Source of the DNA: Clostridia bacterium
GTDB taxonomy: Bacteria; Bacillota; Clostridia; Oscillospirales; CAG-272
DNA: 46,242 bases
Reading direction: 5' to 3'
Assembly: GCA_017455185.1 (NCBI GenBank)
Contig: JAFTBN010000068.1
Coordinates: 1 to 46,242 of the forward strand
Positions within the stretch are counted from its first letter, which is position 1. Each line of letters begins with the position of its first letter. Positions 8,624 through 17,747 of this stretch are shown piece by piece. The notes below the pieces were generated by a model that was given only the letters and a program-made list of their open reading frames with translations, was not told the origin of the DNA and ran no database searches. The translations under genes were made by a program, and so were the position numbers.

Positions 8624-11600
8624 AAAAGATGAAAATAGGAATCATTACTTTTTTAACCGCGCTGCTGGTCCTTGTCGTGGCTTTGTCCGGCACGCTTGTG
8701 TATGCATGGCTGTCCAGTGTGCCCCGTGTGTATACATCGGACCAGGATTCCGGCCGGATTGCCCGTGTCGGAATGAGAATCAATTTGCTGTTTGAACGGC
8801 TCGATTCGGAGTCATTTATAAGCGGGTCGGCGATCACATTTGCGGACGGAACGGAGACGACATTTGACCCAAGTGCTGACTGGGGATCAGCGCAAAACCC
8901 TTATATCATCTCTATGCCGCGTCATATGATCAACCTTTATGCGCTTCAGCAGTCGGGGTATTTTTATGACAGGTATATTAAAAAGAATTATACCGGCGAG
9001 GATCCTGATACCGGATCTTATATTGCCGATTCAGCTATCAAACCTTATTTTCTGGTTTGCAACACTGCTGGTCAAGCAACATGCATCAACGGAAACGTAA
9101 ACAATAAAAACATTGAGATCAATCCTGTTGGAAACGAGGAGTATCCGTTTATCGGCTGTGTGGGTGGAGCTCAAGCAGGTGGTACTGCCACGGCTCCGAA
9201 TGGGAAAACCAGCATCTCATCGATTATTGCTAACTTTGACGTTGTTGTCGATAAAGACACGCCCGATGTTGGACTTTTTGGCAAAATCGGATATCTTGGC
9301 GATGTTAACAGCACGTCCAATGTAAATGGCCTTGTTGTGTTCAATGGGTCTGTATCTGGCATTAATGATCTGCTTTTATATGACATTCAGATCACCTCAA
9401 AGCCAGAATCGTTGCTAGATAAGGTGGCAGATCATCTTTGGGCTCGGATTATTGCAGAAAAGTCGGAGAGCGAACCGTATTACGATGAGGATCACCATAT
9501 TGGAATACTTGCCGGACATATTGAATACGCTTCTATTTCCAATATCAGTGTTTATTATAGCAGTGATGAAAAGACCGCCATCGACGTTGCGAATATCGGT
9601 GCCAATTTTCTTTCAGACTCCGGTTTTATTGGACTCGTTTACCACCTCAATCCTGTGATAAAAGGTAACTCAATAGGCTCCGAAACCGGCGAGACCATTG
9701 CGGGCAACGCCGCGGGGATTGGTGAAGAATGGGGCGGTAGTATTGACATGAAGACGATGTTCACTAGATTACGTGCCATCGGTGAAACATCGCAGTATAC
9801 AAGTGTAACAGAAAATTACCCAAGAACTGTTACTATTACGATAGATGAAACCAAACCCGAAGAAGAGAGGCGTGTTGTCACAGAATCGGACTACACGAAT
9901 TATACAACCGTTGCACAGTCTGGCAATACTACTTATGATGTGGATTATTTTCATGATTCATCCCATCCGGAAAATGGTAGTTATGTTATCTCGGATTACA
10001 ATACATCAGATTATGCTTTGTATCATGGAAAAAGCACGACTTTTTTTGGAACTAAAAAAGTTATTACCATAACAAAGAAAGGCATCGAAGAAGGATTTAC
10101 TATAAAGAACGGAGATTATTATCTTAACGCTTCTTATGCCACTTCTGCAAGTGTTACCAGAGATACAGACGATGAGAGTGCTACTGTCTGGCAACTGGAC
10201 GATCAGGGGCATTTGTTTGCATATCTTGATACAAACCCGAACAGTACAGTTGGAGACGGTTCAGACGACGTAAAAAAGCACTATCTGAATTCCACTAATA
10301 ACGGCGTACTTGCGTTATCTACAAATGCTTCAACTGAATGGACTAAGACGGAAAACGGCGAAACGCACGAAGGAACTCTGTCTTACACATACAGTGATTC
10401 CTATGGCGGAAGGACTTGGTATCTGCACTATAACAATGGGTGGGGTGTATATCCGTTCGCAGATACTTTTACTATTTATAATGGCACGAATTATTTAGGA
10501 CGGGAAGACAGTACAACAAATCTTGTTGGATCGACCGGAAACCACGCTGAATGGCGTCTTGAAAGTGGCAGACTTGTTACGTTTATCAATAGCGCTCTCT
10601 GGTATTTGAACGTTTCAAACACTGGAGCCCTTTCGATCGGGACAAATGCAGAAACCGGTGATTGGGAAGAAAACGATGGGGTGCTTTCATGTTCCACGTC
10701 AAATGGATTCACGTGGTATCTGCGCTGGACAGGTAGTGCGTGGGAGGCCGTTTCTTCGACAACGTCTTATCTAATTCACAGCGGAAATGATTTTTTGGGA
10801 GTAATCAATAACGATTTGTCTTTGGTGACACAAGGTGATGCGGTTCGCTGGATTGTAGACGGAAACAAACTGTATACAGTTGTTAACGGAGTCAAGCGGT
10901 ATCTCAAAGGTACGGTTGACGGTTCAGGTGATTTGTCTTTGGATAATCAGGAAAACGGCAACGTGTGGAGTTACACAATCAATGGCGGAACAATGTCTTA
11001 TACCGGTGGCGGCAAAACCTGGTATCTATATGCCGTTGGCGGAGAGTGGAGAGTTTACCCTGCCGCAAGTGTAACCACGATTTCTCAAAATGGTGCGTAT
11101 CTTGGAGTATCTGATGCTACGACTGTCGGCACGTCAACTGCCGCGTGGACGGTTGGCGGTGGAAACATCACTACTTTCTATAATGGCGCTACACTTTATC
11201 TTGTTTCAAACGGGACTAATGTCACGTTGGCAAACAGCGCATCCACTGTTTGGACGGTCAATGGTGATAGCACTATAACAAATGATGCCGGCTGGTATCT
11301 TGTTTACGATAACGGTTGGAAATGTTACCCGTCACTTAGTTATATTACCATTACCGATGGAACTAATTATATGGTTCGCGATGGGAGTTCCATCGGCAAT
11401 ACCACCACGTCAGCAGACGCTACCCGGTGGTTTGACGACGGCAGCAAGTTGTTTACTGTTGACGGCACTAATACGTACTATTTGCGCGGTAATGGAACGG
11501 TTCTTTCCGTTGATACTCAAGCTAACGCGACTGATTTCACTTATGATTCGGAGAATAAGCGCTTTACTTATGGTAGTACGTACTATGTGATCTATAATGG

Positions 11601-14043
11601 CAACTGGGTGGGAAGCACGAATTATGCAACAGCATCAACGATAAAAGCTAACACGGGCAATTATTTCTTGAATGCGACAACCACAGGCATTTCAACAGGA
11701 ACAAACGCTGGATCGGCAACGCAGTGGTATTACAACTCTACAAGCGGGAAGATCTATACTATTATCAGTGGTGATACGTATTATCTGCGTGCTATTCTTG
11801 ATACAAATAATACTTACAGTTCGACAAACCTTACTGTCACTGATAATTTTAATAACGCAACATCATTCTCGTTTGCATCGAACAACTTGACATGCACGCT
11901 GAACAGCACTACTTATACGCTTTCCTTGGGTAGCAACAACTTGTTTAAACTTGTTGCCTTTGGATCGGATAGTAGTAAAACATATTATACTATTCAATCT
12001 CAAAATTCCGCAGGAAATTACTTGGGATTGAATGGGTCCTCATTCCAGAATGCAACATCAATTAATAACGCGGTTTTGTGGGAGTTTTCGAGCAGTAATA
12101 CTAATACACGCATGAATGTTTCAACTTTAATTAGTGGTAATGCGCGTTACTTGAGTGTTGCAAACAATAATCTTTCAATAAGTAACAGTGGTGTAAATTT
12201 ATATTACTATAGCTATAATTCTTACTATTATATCTCCTCAAACACAGGATGGGGATATTATCTTCAGTATAATAATAATGGTTGGGGTGCCTCTACATAC
12301 ACAAGAAGACCTAATAATGGACGCATAACACGTGAAACAGTAACGTATTCAAAGACTTCCTTGACTTTTTCTTCAAAAGTGTATCAAACTGAAGAGCAAT
12401 TAGAAAGTGTTTCTGCGGTCAACACCATCACCAACCATAATGCTTTGACAAACGTCACGTTTACTACACTTAACACCGGTTTTACCCAAACCATATCTGA
12501 TCCGATTGCTTCAAACAACACACATTTGTTTTCTGTTGCAGATTATCGGGTGTATACTAAAACAGTTACAAGTGAAGCCGCGGGGCGTGATACATATATT
12601 CCTCTTGCCACATCCACAGATTCTCCATATAATGTGGATCAGAAAAATACTGGTTATATCATAGGCGGCTCTCATGCTACCTATCAAACAACTGATGGCG
12701 ATGTGCGATTCAGCAGCCACTATGCTTTCAACGGGCAACCTCAATATAGGTATAATAATAGAGGTTACACCATTAATGATGTTTACTTCATGCAAAATGC
12801 GGTAAACGGAAACGCTTATTCCGGTAATAATCTGGAAGTACTAACTATAACATACAAGAACCCTGGGCAGATAAGGAGGATAAGCGATAGTTATAACTTG
12901 TCAAACCCAGATACAAATGTTTATAATGGTACTACTTATAATGAAACAGGTACTGGAACTGTAACCATTTCCGGCATTCGTACTATTACAAAGGAAAGCG
13001 TGAATGCCCTTGGCCTTACCAAATACGATAATGCCAGACAACAACTTGACGAAATGTTTTTGGGAACAAATCATGCGGACAATGCGACATATTCGAGCTC
13101 AATATATGGCATGCATTTTATGGACGCGGCGATAAGCATAGACAACACAATTGTTGCGCCTAAAGTAATTGTCAATGGAGTTACGTATTACAATTATGAA
13201 ATGCCCGAGGACTCCATAGACTTCCGTTTGAAAACCAAGGGATACATCAACTTCTTTGCGGGAACATTTTACTATAATGGCTCCACTCTGAAAAATAATA
13301 GTTTCTTCTCGCTGAATCAAATAATTCGTGATGGAAATGACATTAAAGAAATAAGACATATTAAGAATATTTATGGCGATCCCGATGACCCCAACATTGT
13401 CTATTCATATCTGTTCTATAATGACAAATCTACAGGTGACAGTGACAAGTATTGCTGGTATGATGAAGAAGATGAAAAGCACATCGTTTCTGCAAGCAAT
13501 GAGGCATCATATATGCCCTATGGTTGTAATACATTAATGTTCGACACTGATTGGATTGAAAGACCAGACGATTTTAGGGACTTTGCAATGTACTATTTCG
13601 AAATCCCCGTAAATGCCGGCGAATATGCACTTGGTTCTGTCGATGAAGAAGGACGTTATGGCGCATATCTGTGCTATCTAGACATTGGAGCAAGCGCTGC
13701 GGAACATAGTTCGGTACTTGGAACAATCGATTTCGTATATGACAATAATCGGGAAAACAATGGCAAGATTGTTGTTGTTCCTGACACATCCGAATCAGCA
13801 ACAACTCCTGATTATTACACTCCTTCGATGGCAATTATTTATACCAAGAATGCCGATAAAGAAAGTGAGTCGTCTGAGGATTATACAGTATTAATTGATA
13901 ACTTTACGATAAAGGTGCGCCGTTATTTGGCCTCCACGAATGAAGGAAGTCCCGGAACGATTAAAACTGCGTTCGGAGGCTCAGATGCCGAGCATATTAC
14001 AATCAGCATCCAGGGCGGAGGGGATAATACACCGGATGGATGA
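8620..14043 (+). CDS. Giant repetitive surface protein (1807 aa) with SipW-type signal segment
   Basis: The N-terminus is basic with a hydrophobic core, and the segment ends in LVYAWLSSVPRV, the same AW junction as the other exported products. Residues 55-490 contain glycine-rich segments (GLFGKIG) resembling GLUG-type repeats. Residues about 492-1233 hold seven tandem repeats of 90-124 residues (separate entry). Residues 1240-1800 are a mixed beta-rich region rich in Y, N, T and S. No LPXTG motif, C-terminal membrane helix or S-layer domain was found, so attachment would have to be non-covalent or by polymerisation. Nothing catalytic was recognised; adhesion or matrix function is inference. 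Base composition is visibly AT-richer than the ATPase and metabolic genes around it, as often seen for variable surface genes. The gene is translationally coupled to 7748 and followed by a promoter and a terminator-like hairpin. Confidence 0.9.
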   Translation: MKKMKIGIITFLTALLVLVVALSGTLVYAWLSSVPRVYTSDQDSGRIARVGMRINLLFERLDSESFISGSAITFADGTETTFDPSADWGSAQNPYIISMPRHMINLYALQQSGYFYDRYIKKNYTGEDPDTGSYIADSAIKPYFLVCNTAGQATCINGNVNNKNIEINPVGNEEYPFIGCVGGAQAGGTATAPNGKTSISSIIANFDVVVDKDTPDVGLFGKIGYLGDVNSTSNVNGLVVFNGSVSGINDLLLYDIQITSKPESLLDKVADHLWARIIAEKSESEPYYDEDHHIGILAGHIEYASISNISVYYSSDEKTAIDVANIGANFLSDSGFIGLVYHLNPVIKGNSIGSETGETIAGNAAGIGEEWGGSIDMKTMFTRLRAIGETSQYTSVTENYPRTVTITIDETKPEEERRVVTESDYTNYTTVAQSGNTTYDVDYFHDSSHPENGSYVISDYNTSDYALYHGKSTTFFGTKKVITITKKGIEEGFTIKNGDYYLNASYATSASVTRDTDDESATVWQLDDQGHLFAYLDTNPNSTVGDGSDDVKKHYLNSTNNGVLALSTNASTEWTKTENGETHEGTLSYTYSDSYGGRTWYLHYNNGWGVYPFADTFTIYNGTNYLGREDSTTNLVGSTGNHAEWRLESGRLVTFINSALWYLNVSNTGALSIGTNAETGDWEENDGVLSCSTSNGFTWYLRWTGSAWEAVSSTTSYLIHSGNDFLGVINNDLSLVTQGDAVRWIVDGNKLYTVVNGVKRYLKGTVDGSGDLSLDNQENGNVWSYTINGGTMSYTGGGKTWYLYAVGGEWRVYPAASVTTISQNGAYLGVSDATTVGTSTAAWTVGGGNITTFYNGATLYLVSNGTNVTLANSASTVWTVNGDSTITNDAGWYLVYDNGWKCYPSLSYITITDGTNYMVRDGSSIGNTTTSADATRWFDDGSKLFTVDGTNTYYLRGNGTVLSVDTQANATDFTYDSENKRFTYGSTYYVIYNGNWVGSTNYATASTIKANTGNYFLNATTTGISTGTNAGSATQWYYNSTSGKIYTIISGDTYYLRAILDTNNTYSSTNLTVTDNFNNATSFSFASNNLTCTLNSTTYTLSLGSNNLFKLVAFGSDSSKTYYTIQSQNSAGNYLGLNGSSFQNATSINNAVLWEFSSSNTNTRMNVSTLISGNARYLSVANNNLSISNSGVNLYYYSYNSYYYISSNTGWGYYLQYNNNGWGASTYTRRPNNGRITRETVTYSKTSLTFSSKVYQTEEQLESVSAVNTITNHNALTNVTFTTLNTGFTQTISDPIASNNTHLFSVADYRVYTKTVTSEAAGRDTYIPLATSTDSPYNVDQKNTGYIIGGSHATYQTTDGDVRFSSHYAFNGQPQYRYNNRGYTINDVYFMQNAVNGNAYSGNNLEVLTITYKNPGQIRRISDSYNLSNPDTNVYNGTTYNETGTGTVTISGIRTITKESVNALGLTKYDNARQQLDEMFLGTNHADNATYSSSIYGMHFMDAAISIDNTIVAPKVIVNGVTYYNYEMPEDSIDFRLKTKGYINFFAGTFYYNGSTLKNNSFFSLNQIIRDGNDIKEIRHIKNIYGDPDDPNIVYSYLFYNDKSTGDSDKYCWYDEEDEKHIVSASNEASYMPYGCNTLMFDTDWIERPDDFRDFAMYYFEIPVNAGEYALGSVDEEGRYGAYLCYLDIGASAAEHSSVLGTIDFVYDNNRENNGKIVVVPDTSESATTPDYYTPSMAIIYTKNADKESESSEDYTVLIDNFTIKVRRYLASTNEGSPGTIKTAFGGSDAEHITISIQGGGDNTPDG
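10093..12318 (+). repeat. Seven tandem protein repeats of about 90-124 residues
   Basis: Units start near residues 492, 616, 716, 818, 908, 1005 and 1116 of the giant protein. Each follows the scheme TI.NG.NYLG...W, then a strand ending YYL or WYL, then a second W, then WYL.YNNGW.VYP. Three YL...W elements per unit suggest a three-fold fold such as a small beta-trefoil; this is inferred from the pattern only. The units are divergent in DNA sequence, so they are old duplications. Confidence 0.8.
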
Positions 14044-14128
14044 GGATAAAAATGGGCTTGGAGGCTCCGCAAAAGTGAATTAACTGTAAATTTACTATGT
14101 CTAATTTTTACACTACCATTAGATTATC

Positions 14129-14157
14129 TTGACTTTTCGGTCATTTTGTAGTATGAT
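14129..14157 (+). promoter_or_regulatory. Promoter before the TasA/CalY-like gene
   Basis: TTGACT (14129-14134), 17-base spacer, TATGAT (14152-14157). It gives a leader of about 120 bases before the ATG at 14288, and that leader contains the hairpin at 14185-14210. Confidence 0.7.
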
Positions 14158-14184
14158 TCACCCTAAAGCAGAAGGCCCATTTTA

Positions 14185-14210
14185 AAATCGCATGTATATT
14201 GCGATTTTTT
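14185..14210 (+). terminator. Hairpin with T tract, terminator or attenuator
   Basis: An 8-bp stem (AAATCGCA/TGCGATTT) with a 7-base loop runs into six T. It can end the giant-protein transcript, but it also lies downstream of the promoter at 14129, so transcripts of the next gene must pass through it. Confidence 0.7.
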
Positions 14211-14287
14211 GCTTGTTTTTGAAACATTGCAGAGTCGGGCGGTCTGCCGGACGTTAGTTGAATGGGTTTTTAGAGGTTTTTGGATAG

Positions 14288-15103
14288 ATGGAAAAACGAA
14301 TCGGAAAAGGGAATACAATTTCTGCGTCAAAGAAAATGCTTCTTCCGGCTCTTCTCATGCTGCTTGTTGCGGTTTTGATGCTGGCGATTGCATCCTGGGC
14401 ATGGTTTGCCATGAACAAGGAAGTCAGCAATGACGGAATGACGCTTTCTGCGGAAACACCTCCGAACTTAATCATTGACTTCACATCGGAAGCTGTTGCA
14501 GCCGCTACGCCTTCCACCGCTAAATTTTCGGTTACTTCCAGCGGAACGTATACGGATATGAAGGCTTGCACGCACGATGATGCTGTTGCCAATACGAAGT
14601 TGATGTATGTGACCAATCCGCAGGACGTCAGCATGACCACCGGCGTGGCAAAAGACGGAAAAACCCTGACTTCTTCGGCAGTTGATGAGGCAGCGGATAG
14701 TCCTTATTATGTGGATTTCGTGGTTTATATCGCTTCCATGACCAAGGAAATGACGAATTCGAGGCTGAAAGTGACGCTTTCAGATACGACTCCTTCGGAA
14801 TCCAGCGCAGTTGATATTGCCAAGGCTGCGACGGTTGATTTTTATGTAAATGATACTGTAAATGATACATATGTGGGCAAACTCGCAGTGGCGGGTGGGG
14901 ATTCTTTTTTGACTCTGACGTTGGCGGATAATAAGATTCCTTTGAACACCGAAGGCCAGATTAAAGTGACCATGCGCTGCTATTTTGACGGGGCATTGGA
15001 AGTGGCAGGCTCCTCCGGTATTACATACGTTCGGACGGAGACATGCAACGCCAATTCGGTCAATCTGAAGGTTGTTTTTGAAGCAGAAGAATTAAATCCA
15101 TAA
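14288..15103 (+). CDS. TasA/CalY-like exported fibre protein (SipW-type signal peptide)
   Basis: This 271-residue protein starts with a basic stretch and one strong hydrophobic helix (about 18-41) ending in ASWAWFAMNKEVSNDGM. That junction is the typical appearance of SipW-processed proteins in Clostridia. The mature part is a threonine- and alanine-rich beta domain with YYVDFVVYIAS in the middle and a final block VTMRCYFDG...TETCNAN. The truncated gene at 236-1105 is a paralogue. Such proteins are exported and assemble into fibres or matrix. The ATG at 14288 has AGAGGT about 10 bases upstream. The dedicated signal peptidase follows about 100 bases downstream. The assignment to the TasA/camelysin group rests on pattern and context and would need a profile search. 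Confidence 0.8.
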   Translation: MEKRIGKGNTISASKKMLLPALLMLLVAVLMLAIASWAWFAMNKEVSNDGMTLSAETPPNLIIDFTSEAVAAATPSTAKFSVTSSGTYTDMKACTHDDAVANTKLMYVTNPQDVSMTTGVAKDGKTLTSSAVDEAADSPYYVDFVVYIASMTKEMTNSRLKVTLSDTTPSESSAVDIAKAATVDFYVNDTVNDTYVGKLAVAGGDSFLTLTLADNKIPLNTEGQIKVTMRCYFDGALEVAGSSGITYVRTETCNANSVNLKVVFEAEELNP

Positions 15104-15140
15104 AAGAATAGGATACAGTTGTAAAATGAGATTGGGGTAA

Positions 15141-15178
15141 GCAGATGCGGGGGCAATCTGCATGGGACAGCCGGTCCC
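15141..15178 (+). other. Two small hairpins in the 15104-15206 spacer
   Basis: GCAGAT/ATCTGC (15141-15161) and GGGAC/GTCCC (15164-15178) stand side by side between the TasA-like gene and the signal peptidase gene. No T tract follows, so they look like mRNA-processing or stability elements. They could set different protein levels for the two genes. Confidence 0.35.
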
Positions 15179-15206
15179 GGTTGTAAGGATTGAAAGGTTA
15201 AAAGTT

Positions 15207-16037
15207 ATGGCTGCTGATAAAGCAAAAGTTTTGAAAATCGTAAAGACGGTAGTCAATGTTTTGGTTTGGATCTTTGTCATTTTTGCAGTTTTGGTTACCA
15301 TTGTTGTATTGAGTGCTTCTGCGAACAAGGACGGTTCCGGAATGGCTTCCATCGGTGGATATTGTCCTATTAATATCCTGACAGAATCAATGGAGCCTAC
15401 AATCAAAAAAGGTGATTTAATTATTAGCCGCAGTGTTAATAAGGGAGATGAAAACTCGCTTCAGGTGGGGGATATTATTACCTTTACGCAAAACATTAAC
15501 GGGCAAGCAGAATTAAATACCCACCGTATTATCGAAGTTGAAACTCTTTCGGATAACACAGTTCGCTATATTACGCATGGTGATAACAATCCGGATTATT
15601 CAAAAGAAACTGTCATGCCTAAGGACGTGAAGGCTTTATGGAACGGCACCAGAATCGGTGGAATAGGGAATTTTATCGAATTCCTCCGCTCCAAAACCGG
15701 TTTTTTGGTGTGCATTGTTCTGCCTTTGGTCGCGTTCTTCGGCTATGAGGTGTTCAACTTTGTCAGGACGCTTCTTCAGGTCCGCGGATACGGAAAAAAA
15801 GCCACGGCTTTGGATGAGGAAGCGATTAAGCGCCGCGCCATCGCCGAGTATTTAGCGTCGCAGCAGGCCGGACAGATGCAGTCCCAACAGGATAAAGCAG
15901 AGCAGACGGAAACGGAGGCAAAGCCTGCGGAAGCCGGGGAGAAGACGCCGGAGCCGGGAGCGGATGCACCGGCGGAAGACTCGGAGCCGGCCGTGGATGC
16001 TTTGCAAGAAGAAGCAGATAACAAGAGCGAGATTTAA
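15207..16037 (+). CDS. ER-type (SipW-like) signal peptidase I with long acidic C-terminal tail
   Basis: This membrane protease of family S26B removes signal peptides from exported proteins. The ATG at 15207 is chosen because the product then starts with a short basic end directly before the first helix (about 13-36), with AAAGG upstream; a start at 15162 is possible. The catalytic serine is in ILTESMEPTI (near 61) and the general base is histidine in NTHRI (near 106), not lysine. This defines the ER/SipW type. THGDNN supplies the third conserved region. A second helix lies near residues 167-190. A tail of about 85 residues rich in E, A, P and Q is unusual for the family and probably cytoplasmic. 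Its position right after a SipW-type substrate gene implies that substrate. Confidence 0.92.
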   Translation: MAADKAKVLKIVKTVVNVLVWIFVIFAVLVTIVVLSASANKDGSGMASIGGYCPINILTESMEPTIKKGDLIISRSVNKGDENSLQVGDIITFTQNINGQAELNTHRIIEVETLSDNTVRYITHGDNNPDYSKETVMPKDVKALWNGTRIGGIGNFIEFLRSKTGFLVCIVLPLVAFFGYEVFNFVRTLLQVRGYGKKATALDEEAIKRRAIAEYLASQQAGQMQSQQDKAEQTETEAKPAEAGEKTPEPGADAPAEDSEPAVDALQEEADNKSEI

Positions 16038-16043
16038 GCATAT

Positions 16044-16070
16044 AAGGGCTCGTCAGGCGAGCCCTTGTTT
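16044..16070 (+). terminator. Partial terminator inside the cluster
   Basis: A perfect 9-bp stem (AAGGGCTCG/CGAGCCCTT) with a 5-base loop is followed by GTTTGCGTT, a weak T tract. It probably reduces rather than stops transcription into the ATPase gene. Confidence 0.6.
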
Positions 16071-16121
16071 GCGTTAATAGAGTGTGAGAGATAGTTTAGT
16101 CAGACGGGAGAGTTTTTGCGA

Positions 16122-17711
16122 ATGGAAGAGTATTTGGAGTGGTTTTTCAATTTCCTGACCCGCATGCTGGGAGGAATATGGACCATTATTAAAAATATAG
16201 GGATTGGTCTGTTTACCATCTTTAACGTCGGTGATTACATCAACCAGGCGAGGTCGATGTCCTCGCAGTTCCATTGGTATCATTGGGTGCTGGTTGTGTT
16301 GTCGATGCTTTTGGTGTATGCAATCTGGGTCGCCCTGATCTTCCTGATTGTTTTGGGCATCCGAAAATATTTGCGGTTCCGCAAGACCCTGGTCGGGAGC
16401 GAGGATATTCTGGAAGAGATGGCGGATCTGCACCGTGACGTGCTGCGCCTGACCGAAGAAAAAGAAAAGATACTGGCCATGAGCGTCGGGGAGAGTGGTA
16501 TTTCTGCCGAGGATATCCGCCGCATTTTCGGCGAAAGCGGCAGTGCGGATGCGCTTCCGGCTGTCGGGACCGGCGGCGCTATCGGAACAACCGGGGATGG
16601 CTCGGGGCAGAAGCAGGGTGTTGCGGCATCGGGCTTGCGTTTCTTCCGCCTGAATGCGGTGGATGAAAAGTATGAGAACTACGTTCCGCCCGAATACGAC
16701 AATTCCATTTCGCTGGAAGAGCTGTGCAACGATTTCCGGAACTTCTGCTGCTCAAGACTGCACCTGTACTATGAAATCAAGACCATCCGGCTGATGTTTG
16801 CCGGATTGTCCTCCACCAAACTGATCATCCTTCAGGGTATTTCCGGTACAGGTAAAACCTCCTTGCCTTATGCCATGGGTAAGTATTTCCTGAACGACGC
16901 CACCATCGCGTCGGTTCAGCCTTCCTGGCGTGACCGCACCGAACTGTTCGGGTATTTCAACGAATTTACGAAAAAGTTCAACGAAACCGAGGTCCTCAAG
17001 CGTTGCTATGAGGCAACTTACAACGACGACATCAACGTTATCATCCTGGACGAAATGAACATTTCCCGTGTCGAGTATTACTTTGCGGAAATGCTGTCCA
17101 TTTTGGAAATGCCAGATCCGAACGAGTGGAAACTGGAGATGGTTTCCTCCACCTGGCCGGATGACCCGAAGCATTTGCAGGATGGTAAATTGCAGATTTC
17201 CCAGAATATCTGGTTCGTCGGTACGGCAAACAACGACGACTCGACTTTCGCCGTTTCGGATAAGGTGTACGACCGTGCCCTGGTCATCAACCTGGACAGC
17301 AAGGGCGTCGCATTCGATGCGCCTGACACGCCTCCGAAGCATGTGGCATATTCTCATGTGGACGAACTGTACCGCGAGGCGATGGAGAAATACCCGGTAA
17401 AAGAAGAATACATGGACAAGATTGCCAAACTGGACAACTACGTCATTCAGAAGTTCCGTGTTGCCTTCGGTAACCGTATTATCAAGCAGCTCCATATGTT
17501 CGTGCCGGTCTATGAGGCCGCCGGTGGCAATCCGGTCGAGGCACTGGACTATTTGCTGGCGACCAAGGTGTTCCGTAAGTTTGAAGCGCTGAACCTGTCC
17601 CTGATCCGGGACGAGATCCGGGGACTGATCAACTATCTGGATACTTTGTTCGGGCAGGGAGCCATGGCGGAATGCATTGCGTATCTGGAACGCCTGCGTA
17701 AGATGTATTAA
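16122..17711 (+). CDS. Membrane-anchored McrB-like AAA+ ATPase
   Basis: The 529-residue product starts at ATG 16122 with GGGAGAG upstream (a TTG at 16116 is an alternative). The N-terminal 100 residues contain hydrophobic segments, the clearest at about 58-85, followed by a short coiled coil and a Gly/Ser-rich linker. The AAA+ module has Walker A GISGTGKTS at about 239-247, Walker B VIILDEMN with Asp-Glu near 310-311, and a sensor-1 segment WFVGTANNDD. The LDEMN...YYFAEMLSILE and GTANNDD blocks are those of McrB-type ATPases (MoxR/McrB branch) rather than proteases or helicases. McrB normally drives a McrC nuclease; here the next gene is a DUF2357/McrC-like protein without nuclease, and the neighbours are secretion genes. 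The cytoplasmic motor would sit on the membrane. A role in assembly or export is inferred. Confidence 0.88.
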   Translation: MEEYLEWFFNFLTRMLGGIWTIIKNIGIGLFTIFNVGDYINQARSMSSQFHWYHWVLVVLSMLLVYAIWVALIFLIVLGIRKYLRFRKTLVGSEDILEEMADLHRDVLRLTEEKEKILAMSVGESGISAEDIRRIFGESGSADALPAVGTGGAIGTTGDGSGQKQGVAASGLRFFRLNAVDEKYENYVPPEYDNSISLEELCNDFRNFCCSRLHLYYEIKTIRLMFAGLSSTKLIILQGISGTGKTSLPYAMGKYFLNDATIASVQPSWRDRTELFGYFNEFTKKFNETEVLKRCYEATYNDDINVIILDEMNISRVEYYFAEMLSILEMPDPNEWKLEMVSSTWPDDPKHLQDGKLQISQNIWFVGTANNDDSTFAVSDKVYDRALVINLDSKGVAFDAPDTPPKHVAYSHVDELYREAMEKYPVKEEYMDKIAKLDNYVIQKFRVAFGNRIIKQLHMFVPVYEAAGGNPVEALDYLLATKVFRKFEALNLSLIRDEIRGLINYLDTLFGQGAMAECIAYLERLRKMY

Positions 17712-17747
17712 GTTTTTAAGTTCGAATGAGAAATGGGAAGGCCCAGC

